27,155 bases of DNA from positions 1 to 27,155 of the forward strand of contig CAVIKO010000154.1 of assembly GCA_963643035.1 (NCBI GenBank), read 5' to 3'. Under the pieces are notes generated by a model. That model had not been told where the DNA came from. It was given only the letters and a program-made list of their open reading frames with translations, and did not search any database. Below are positions 21,725 through 27,155 of the stretch, one piece after another. Origin of the DNA: UMGS1696 sp963643035 (GTDB lineage Bacteria > Bacillota > Clostridia > Oscillospirales > CAG-272). Made by a program: the position numbers and the translations under genes. Positions within the stretch are counted from its first letter, which is position 1, and each line of letters begins with the position of its first letter.

Positions 21725-22792
21725 ATGAAAATGAGAAATAGAATACTCGCTGCGATATGCGGCTTTTTTTTGTTCGCCGGAATGACCGCATGCGGCGGCT
21801 CATCGAATCGCGATGTGACCGTCAGCGTCAAACCGACCGAAACATCGCTCGTCAGGAAAGCGGCGAATTCCGAATCGCAATACGCCGTGACGAAATCGAT
21901 GGTGTACGACAACATCAGAATTCAGGCCAGCGACAGCTCAACGGCATACAGATACTCCGATCTGAAGCAAAGCAAAGATGAAGGCAGCCAGAAAATCATC
22001 GATGTCCCAAGATCGGGAACGCTGACGGTATGGCTGACGAATGAGGTCGCGATGACGAAAGACGACGGCACTGAACTGAAATATTCCGATATATACACAT
22101 TGGATTTCGATGTTCCGCAATATTTCAGCACGGACATGAAATACACATACAAGAAATCGATCAGATGCACTATATCGACGTCATCCGACCAGGATGGGCT
22201 TACCGGCACGGTGTCTCTCGATATCGGATTCAATTCATCGCATATCGACGACATTGTCGACCAAGACGGAAATTTCATGGCGGAGTCCATCATCGAGACC
22301 CCCACCATAAGCTATAACATAAAGGCATTGTCATTCGGCGAGAAGCTGATCAACAGCCGCATCGTCCAGTGGACGATCCCGCTTGCAGTCATCGGCCTTA
22401 TTCTGCTCGCGGTCATGAAATCCGCGGTCAAGATATACAGGCTCGGCCTCGAAAGCAGAACCGATTATATGACCAAAGAGGACGGCGAGAAATTCAAAGC
22501 CGAGACCAGACAGGAGATGAAAGAAGCGAAGAAAGATCTCTCGACGGATATCCTTGAGATATGCATCAGAGACATCCACAAAGAGATGAAGCCGCTGAAA
22601 GAAGTCCAATCGATGGCCGAGACAATCAAGACCGATCGTCAGGTCATGGACGTCAAGCTCAACGCGATCGAGGAGAAATACGAGGAAATCAGGAAGCTCA
22701 GCGATGAGGTCAAGCTTCTGAACACCCGCGTCAATAATCTGCAGTATGGCCAGAACGAGACCGCTGAAGGAACCCGCAGATCAGGCAAATGA
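21725..22792 (+). CDS. Phage lipoprotein with transmembrane helix and cytoplasmic coiled coil, 355 aa
   Basis: The ATG at 21725 follows GGAGG; an upstream start would run from inside the terminator. A signal peptide (basic MKMRNR, hydrophobic core to residue 20) ends in MTAC, a near-standard lipobox, predicting lipidation of C23 and an extracytoplasmic, strand-rich domain from 24 to about 210. A second membrane helix (213-232, IVQWTIPLAVIGLILLAVMK) leads into a basic-acidic coiled coil (about 250-345). So the protein is held in the membrane at both ends of its outer domain and reaches into the cell. No family is recognised; roles in superinfection exclusion or in anchoring a phage structure to the membrane are possible. 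It has its own promoter and terminator. Confidence 0.85.
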   Translation: MKMRNRILAAICGFFLFAGMTACGGSSNRDVTVSVKPTETSLVRKAANSESQYAVTKSMVYDNIRIQASDSSTAYRYSDLKQSKDEGSQKIIDVPRSGTLTVWLTNEVAMTKDDGTELKYSDIYTLDFDVPQYFSTDMKYTYKKSIRCTISTSSDQDGLTGTVSLDIGFNSSHIDDIVDQDGNFMAESIIETPTISYNIKALSFGEKLINSRIVQWTIPLAVIGLILLAVMKSAVKIYRLGLESRTDYMTKEDGEKFKAETRQEMKEAKKDLSTDILEICIRDIHKEMKPLKEVQSMAETIKTDRQVMDVKLNAIEEKYEEIRKLSDEVKLLNTRVNNLQYGQNETAEGTRRSGK

Positions 22793-22795
22793 CAT

Positions 22796-22826
22796 GAAGG
22801 CATGGCTCACCCATGCCTTCGCTTTT
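22796..22826 (+). terminator. Rho-independent terminator
   Basis: GAAGGCATGG (22796-22805) pairs with CCATGCCTTC (22811-22820) around a five-base loop, followed by GCTTTT. The T run is short. Confidence 0.75.
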
Positions 22827-22828
22827 CG

Positions 22829-22841
22829 AACAATAGATTAT
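22829..22841 (+). promoter_or_regulatory. Late-type phage promoter motif
   Basis: AACAATAGATTAT has AACA, six bases, TA. It sits directly after a terminator and before the GGAGG site (22856-22860) of the next gene. Confidence 0.62.
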
Positions 22842-22869
22842 ATTCTAAAACGCATGGAGGACGGCATAT

Positions 22870-23934
22870 ATGAAATTAGTGAAACTGATCCTTAACACCA
22901 TACTTTTCGCCGTGACGTTCTGCGTCGTGAGCGCCGCAACGTTCCTGACATACAACGCCGTTGCCATTCAGACGGATGACACATCCGCGAGAATCAGCAT
23001 CGCAAACGGGTATTCCGAGAACCAGAACGTCATATCATATTTCGACGATCCAACCAAGGGCAACGACATATACGAAACCGAATGGTATACCGCCGAGAAC
23101 AAAAAATCGGTTTGGATATTCGACAATTACACATACTGGGTGACCGACATCAAAGCGAATGTCTGGATACATGACAGCAACAACGATGGCTCAACCGATA
23201 TCCCGAGCCCAAACACCAAACTCAGGGTGTCCAATTGGTTCAGCTGGGGTTGGTGGAAGAATTTCGCCAAATACGTCGACGTCGGCGTGAATGCCATCGT
23301 CGCGGTCGCCAAGCCCATCATCATGCCAGGCGTGTGCGCCGATGAGCTTAAGACATACTACGCGAAAGACATATCCGATTTCAAAACCGAACTCGGCTAT
23401 GACCTCGGCACCGATGCGGCGAAGGAGAAGGTCAGCCGCTTCTCGGTCATGTCGCATAAATATTTCGGCGTCGACTATGTGTCCGACGATTCCGCGACGG
23501 TCGAGCTGAATCATGCCACCGCCAAAAAGTACGACCTTTCGAGAATCATATCGGCCGATGCCGACGGCAACGGCAAATGCGATATATTCGACGTCGCCGA
23601 CGACTACAACGAATTCTATCAACTGCTTTTCAAATTGTATAAATACAACATGAAAGACGATTCCGGGATTCCCGTGTATCATCAGTATTTCGTCAAGTTC
23701 GTCACGGTCGATGCGAATGGGAACAGAACGCTGAAGGCTTCGGTGTATGGCCTGTTCTTCCTGCAGTACATCAACATAATATTGTCAATAGCATTCTGCT
23801 GGCTCAACCCGATAGACGTTGAGCGCGACGAGACGACCGGCTCGGTGCAAGCCAAGAACTCGATATTCCGCAGAGTTCGTTGGAAGCATAAGCGCAGGCA
23901 TGACAAAAAGCATGGGCGCGATGAGGAGGAATGA
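22870..23934 (+). CDS. Membrane protein with large outer domain and Ca-loop-like motifs, 354 aa
   Basis: GGAGG precedes the start. Residues 5-30 form an N-terminal membrane helix, and residues 292-312 (FLQYINIILSIAFCWL) a second one, followed by a very basic tail (FRRVRWKHKRRHDKKH). The roughly 260 residues between would lie outside the cytoplasm, with the basic tail inside. Two segments resemble EF-hand or dockerin-type calcium loops: DSNNDGSTD (102-110) and DADGNGKCDIFD (230-241). No family is recognised. Its layout mirrors that of the upstream lipoprotein, so the two may form one envelope complex. It overlaps the 23937 gene region, with which it shares a message. Confidence 0.82.
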   Translation: MKLVKLILNTILFAVTFCVVSAATFLTYNAVAIQTDDTSARISIANGYSENQNVISYFDDPTKGNDIYETEWYTAENKKSVWIFDNYTYWVTDIKANVWIHDSNNDGSTDIPSPNTKLRVSNWFSWGWWKNFAKYVDVGVNAIVAVAKPIIMPGVCADELKTYYAKDISDFKTELGYDLGTDAAKEKVSRFSVMSHKYFGVDYVSDDSATVELNHATAKKYDLSRIISADADGNGKCDIFDVADDYNEFYQLLFKLYKYNMKDDSGIPVYHQYFVKFVTVDANGNRTLKASVYGLFFLQYINIILSIAFCWLNPIDVERDETTGSVQAKNSIFRRVRWKHKRRHDKKHGRDEEE

Positions 23935-23936
23935 CC

Positions 23937-24503
23937 ATGAAAAAATTCAGAATCTATAAAAGGCTGACCATTCTATTCACAATCCTGACGCTGATATCAG
24001 CGGCGTTGGGCGCAGTCGCGTGGTCGATTCCGTCCGAGGTTTCGGGAGTCGTGAACGGCGCGATCGGCATATTCGGAGTCGATTCAGGGTTCGACCTGAC
24101 CGCGAGGGACACTCGTGAGCTGACATTGTTGATTCTCATCGGCGTTTTCGCCCTATCATTGCTTCTGCAGCTGATCTTCATGATCAAAGCTTTCTCCAGA
24201 GCTGGGGACTTGCTTGCGATCGCCGGGACCAAGCGCCAGGCATCAATGGGCGTCGCAAAAGTGTCGACTGAGAAATCAAAAACAAGCAAGGAGGCGAAGG
24301 ACGTGAAAACAATCAAAGAGCGCAAAGCCGAAATCGCCGCGAAGAAAGCCGCCAAATCCGCTGAGAAAGCAGCGGCAAAAGCGGAGAAGGTTGCCAAGAA
24401 GGCCGCCAAGGCTGTCGAAGAGACAAGCGAGGCCGTCAAGGAAACCATCGCGGAGACCAAAAAAGAAAACTCCAAATTCGACGACATCCTCAAAGGGATC
24501 TGA
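23937..24503 (+). CDS. Two-helix membrane protein with Lys/Ala-rich tail, 188 aa
   Basis: The stop of the previous gene is at 23932-23934 and AGGAGGA at 23924-23930 supports ATG 23937 (an ATG at 23931 is in frame but too close). Residues 10-30 and 62-84 are membrane helices. From about residue 110 the protein is a long alanine/lysine-rich helical stretch (many KAAKSAEKAAAKAEK-type repeats) with an acidic end and the C-terminus SKFDDILKGI. The tail is probably cytoplasmic and could bind nucleic acid or act as a spacer. The same architecture recurs in the next gene. Its terminator follows at once. Confidence 0.8.
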   Translation: MKKFRIYKRLTILFTILTLISAALGAVAWSIPSEVSGVVNGAIGIFGVDSGFDLTARDTRELTLLILIGVFALSLLLQLIFMIKAFSRAGDLLAIAGTKRQASMGVAKVSTEKSKTSKEAKDVKTIKERKAEIAAKKAAKSAEKAAAKAEKVAKKAAKAVEETSEAVKETIAETKKENSKFDDILKGI

Positions 24504-24511
24504 TGAAAAAC

Positions 24512-24540
24512 AAGCGAATATCCTCGGATATTCGCTTTTT
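24512..24540 (+). terminator. Rho-independent terminator
   Basis: AAGCGAATATCC (24512-24523) and GGATATTCGCTT (24526-24537) are exact complements with a short loop and five T. It lies nine bases after the stop of the 188-residue gene, and rules out the in-frame ATG at 24503 as a sensible start for the next gene. Confidence 0.9.
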
Positions 24541-24559
24541 CGATGGCAGGCGTGCCGCG

Positions 24560-24573
24560 AACAATTCATTATC
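24560..24573 (+). promoter_or_regulatory. Late-type phage promoter motif
   Basis: AACAATTCATTATC, identical over 14 bases to the copy at 21681-21694, lies between a terminator and the GCGGAGG site of the next gene. Confidence 0.65.
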
Positions 24574-24592
24574 ATATAGCGGAGGCATCATC

Positions 24593-25738
24593 ATGGCATC
24601 TAAAGACAGCAATACTAAGCTGACGGGTTTATCCGCGCTGGCGTTCCAGTTATCGGTCCGTCTGAGGCTGATATGGATCTGGTTCATCAAGAACATCTGG
24701 GTCTGGGTCAAAATACTCACAATCGTCGCGGTCATCATGGTGGCCTGCGGACTGATAAACGGCGAGCTGGACGGCGTCGGAGAATACGAGGCACTCGGCA
24801 AGACGATAGACTGGCTTGTCGGCATCGGTGGCTCAATAGCATATACGATCTGCGCGATAGTCAAGAAGACAAAACGCATTCTGCTTACCGACATAAAATC
24901 CAGAAACCTCAAGATCGCGATGATCAAAGCGAATTTGTATTTTGACGAGAATGGCAAAATATGCAAGAAGATCGAAGCCAAGACGAACCTCGACATCGAT
25001 GGCGATGGCGCGGTTGGCGATTCGATACCGGAAGACATCCACGGCGAGAATCTCATTGAGGGCATCACGCGGTCGGCATCCGAGCTTCATACGATATTGA
25101 CGACTCCAATCGACCCGAACGCGACGGATGAGGATATCGTCGAAACCGCCGAATTGACTCAATCCGAACAGGCCGAAGAGCCGAACGAGGAAATCACGGC
25201 AAACATAGAAACCGATACGACCGATGCGAATGATGTTGAAGACGATCCCGAAAGCTCCGACGTTGAGAGCATCACGGAAGACGACATAAAAGAAAGCAAG
25301 GCCGCGGCCAAAGCCGCGAAGAAGCTGGCCAAAGCCGAAAAGAAAAAGGAAAAAGCCAGCAAGCCGAAAACAGGCATTGCGAAAATCTGGAGCGCCGCGA
25401 CCGGAAAGGTTGGCGCGAAGATAACCGAAACGAAGAAAGTGATGTCAAAATCAAAGGACATCTTATTCGAAAAGAAAGAGAAGACGGTCAAATCCAATGC
25501 GAACAAAAGCGTCGCTATCAATGACGCTGCGGCGGCAACGCTTTCCGCGGCCGACGCATCCGGAATCGAGGTCGTCAACACCGGAAGCGACTTCGGCGCG
25601 GTGGCTGCAGCAAAAGACGCGACAACGGCCAGCTCAGACGCTGCGACAGCCGTAAAAGCCGCACCGGTCGGCGTAAAGCCGCAAACAAAGCAAACCGCGA
25701 AAGACAAAGAAATCAGCGATTTGCTGAATAGCATATGA
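24593..25738 (+). CDS. Two-helix membrane protein with long low-complexity tail, 381 aa
   Basis: The ATG at 24593 follows GCGGAGG and the late-type motif. Residues about 36-55 and 71-91 are membrane helices, preceded by an amphipathic aromatic stretch (RLRLIWIWFIKNIW). A calcium-loop-like segment, DIDGDGAVGD, lies at 134-143. Residues 180-250 are very acidic, 255-330 lysine/alanine-rich, and the rest alanine/threonine-rich. The C-terminus is KEISDLLNSI, similar in position and pattern to the FDDILKGI end of the previous protein. The function is unknown. Together these look like membrane anchors with long flexible cytoplasmic arms ending in a short docking peptide, which is inference. Confidence 0.82.
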   Translation: MASKDSNTKLTGLSALAFQLSVRLRLIWIWFIKNIWVWVKILTIVAVIMVACGLINGELDGVGEYEALGKTIDWLVGIGGSIAYTICAIVKKTKRILLTDIKSRNLKIAMIKANLYFDENGKICKKIEAKTNLDIDGDGAVGDSIPEDIHGENLIEGITRSASELHTILTTPIDPNATDEDIVETAELTQSEQAEEPNEEITANIETDTTDANDVEDDPESSDVESITEDDIKESKAAAKAAKKLAKAEKKKEKASKPKTGIAKIWSAATGKVGAKITETKKVMSKSKDILFEKKEKTVKSNANKSVAINDAAAATLSAADASGIEVVNTGSDFGAVAAAKDATTASSDAATAVKAAPVGVKPQTKQTAKDKEISDLLNSI

Positions 25739-25755
25739 CAAGGAGATGAATTAAA

Positions 25756-27155
25756 ATGAGCACAAGCAATATAAGATCATCGCTGTATCAATGCTTAGAG
25801 AACAAACTCGGCAGCGGGCAGTATTTCAGGCTATTCTCAGCAGGACAAGACAGCGCGCCGTATTCGATAACGGTATATGTCAGTTTTGGAAACAACTCTT
25901 TTTTCGAAGCAAACGTCACGGTGCCATCCGATGGTGATGATGCGAATATCCATATCATAAACGCCAGTCTAAACGAAAATGATGAGGTTACGCTCACATA
26001 CGACAAAAGCGCATCGAATCAAACGCTGTATATGACGTTGAAAAATGCGAGTGAATCGACTATTCGAAAAGAAATAAAATTCGGCACATTCGCGAATCTA
26101 TTGTCATCAAAAGTTGATGAATCCGCCATCGCTGGCGACAATGCTACGCAAATAACATTAACACAATATACGTCCTCCCAAACAGATACTGTATGGGAAG
26201 TAACCAGCGATAAAAACAGCATTCAGTCAAAACAGGATGTTGAGACCAACGGCGAAGTGGGCTATTTTTCATTCAAAGATAAAAATGCGAATGCCGTTAA
26301 TTATAAAAAAGATCTTGTGAATGACGACGGCAAAGTGCAATATGGTGCGATAGGGGCCTATTCGACATCTTTCGGCGGCAAATCATCCGCTCAGGGAAAA
26401 AGGTCTTTTGCATGTGGGACAACCACAATATCAACAGGTGATTACTCATTCGCCGGAGGCAACTCATCGGTTGCTTTGGGCGGCAATTCATTCGCTGTGG
26501 GCTTGCAGACGACAGCGGTTGGCAATAACTCGTTTTCCGCCGGAAACAACACCGTCGCGGAAGGTGAGAACGCCATCGCGCTTGGCTGGGAGAGCAAAGC
26601 CATAGGCGTTGCATCCACCACGATGGGGAGATACGGCGAAAGCAACGGCCAAGCATCTTTGACAGAGGGTGTGTCGACGAAGACGCTGAATGAGATTCCC
26701 AGCTCAGACCGTCCAGGCTCAGGGACGTCTGGCTCAGGCGGAGGGGGAGCGTCATTCGATTTGGATGCCAACCTAGGCATGGCCGCCCATGCTGAGGGAG
26801 ATTCGGGATGGGCGGTAGGTTATGGCTCTCACGTCGAAGGATACGCTGGAACCGCGATAGGGCACTATTCCCACGTCGAAGGCGTCCGATGCAAAGTCGA
26901 CAAAACCACCTCGTTGGCCTCGCATGCCGGCGGTTACAATACAGTCGTTACCGGAACCGCTTCGCAAGCGCACGGCAGCGACAACTCCGTCACAGGGGAC
27001 AACTCCACTGTCTTCGGCGTATCAAATACCGCGACGGGGGACAGTCTGTTCGTGACCGGCTCCAACAATGTCGTGAAAGGAACCGCTAGCGCGTCATTCG
27101 GCTCGTTGAACAAAATAACCGCAGGAACGACGAATTTCGTTTTGGGAACCGACCT
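25756..27155 (+). CDS. Phage fibre/adhesin with trimeric-autotransporter head repeats (partial, runs off the window)
   Basis: An open frame starts at ATG 25756 behind AAGGAG and has no stop before the window ends (466 codons visible). Residues 1-190 form an unrecognised strand-rich N-terminal domain, probably the virion attachment part. From about residue 198 there are repeats of the YadA/Hep_Hag head type: a roughly 14-residue period with S-x-A-x-G steps (SFAGGNSSVALGGNSFAVG, and NAIALG...SKAIG). A glycine/serine linker near residues 326-337 is followed by more repeats containing SHVEG pairs. Such repeats form a left-handed trimeric beta-roll. In a phage this suggests a receptor-binding fibre or a decoration protein. 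It follows the membrane-protein genes by 17 bases. Confidence 0.88.
   Translation, partial: MSTSNIRSSLYQCLENKLGSGQYFRLFSAGQDSAPYSITVYVSFGNNSFFEANVTVPSDGDDANIHIINASLNENDEVTLTYDKSASNQTLYMTLKNASESTIRKEIKFGTFANLLSSKVDESAIAGDNATQITLTQYTSSQTDTVWEVTSDKNSIQSKQDVETNGEVGYFSFKDKNANAVNYKKDLVNDDGKVQYGAIGAYSTSFGGKSSAQGKRSFACGTTTISTGDYSFAGGNSSVALGGNSFAVGLQTTAVGNNSFSAGNNTVAEGENAIALGWESKAIGVASTTMGRYGESNGQASLTEGVSTKTLNEIPSSDRPGSGTSGSGGGGASFDLDANLGMAAHAEGDSGWAVGYGSHVEGYAGTAIGHYSHVEGVRCKVDKTTSLASHAGGYNTVVTGTASQAHGSDNSVTGDNSTVFGVSNTATGDSLFVTGSNNVVKGTASASFGSLNKITAGTTNFVLGTD

Noticed and set aside
24490..25734. Long minus-strand frames of about 190 codons
   Set aside because: They are antisense to an alanine/lysine-rich gene, whose codon pattern opens the reverse frame. 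They give serine/phenylalanine/alanine-rich proteins with no start context.
26397..27155. CRISPR array or tandem DNA repeat
   Set aside because: The periodicity is at protein level (S-x-A-x-G steps) with diverged codons, not near-identical DNA repeats with unique spacers.

Overview
This window looks like part of a large tailed bacteriophage (jumbo-phage class). Every credible gene lies on the + strand. Genes are packed tightly, often with ATGA or TAATG overlaps, and mostly have strong AAGGAGG-type ribosome binding sites. No tRNA, rRNA, insertion sequence or CRISPR array was seen. Recognisable products are RNase III, a trimeric dUTPase, the N-terminal half of a multisubunit RNA polymerase beta' subunit, an SbcD/Mre11-type nuclease, a DnaB-type helicase, a radical SAM enzyme and a fibre with trimeric-autotransporter head repeats. 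A split beta' gene is a hallmark of phages such as PBS1/AR9 and phiKZ that carry their own multisubunit RNA polymerase. The host cannot be named from this sequence.

Layout. 1-6318: small, mostly unrecognised genes plus RNase III (1536), dUTPase (3731) and an Api92/YubB-like protein (4839); this resembles an early or host-takeover block. 6319-7907: early-type promoter, structured leader and RNA polymerase beta'-N. 7908-8889: nearly 1 kb without a convincing gene but full of hairpins, a candidate large ornate noncoding RNA. 8890-10857: an unknown 655-residue protein and a terminator. 10944-15142: a four-gene operon of unknown, possibly virion, proteins behind a late-type promoter. 15195-21238: replication and recombination genes (SbcD-like, helicase), a FETNSSSxHS protein and a radical SAM enzyme. 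21239-21724: two apparent noncoding RNAs in tandem, one a short RNA with an exposed CAUCCUCC loop and one a pseudoknotted RNA of about 260 nt. 21725-25738: four membrane-associated proteins, mostly in separate promoter-gene-terminator units. 25756-end: the start of a fibre/adhesin gene that runs off the window.

Regulation. Two recurring intergenic motifs stand out. TATATTAT occurs exactly four times (505, 6331, 15098, 21381). AACA-N6-TA (or AATA) occurs at 10945, 15196, 21251, 21681, 22829 and 24560. As I recall the literature, these match the early and late promoter consensus sequences reported for Bacillus phage AR9. The beta'-N gene sits behind the early type; the putative virion, membrane-protein and short-RNA units sit behind the late type. 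That fits an early-made phage polymerase transcribing late genes.

The most novel material is noncoding: the 7.9-8.9 kb ornate region and the 21.25-21.66 kb RNA pair. RNase III encoded by the same phage is a plausible processor of both, but that is inference.
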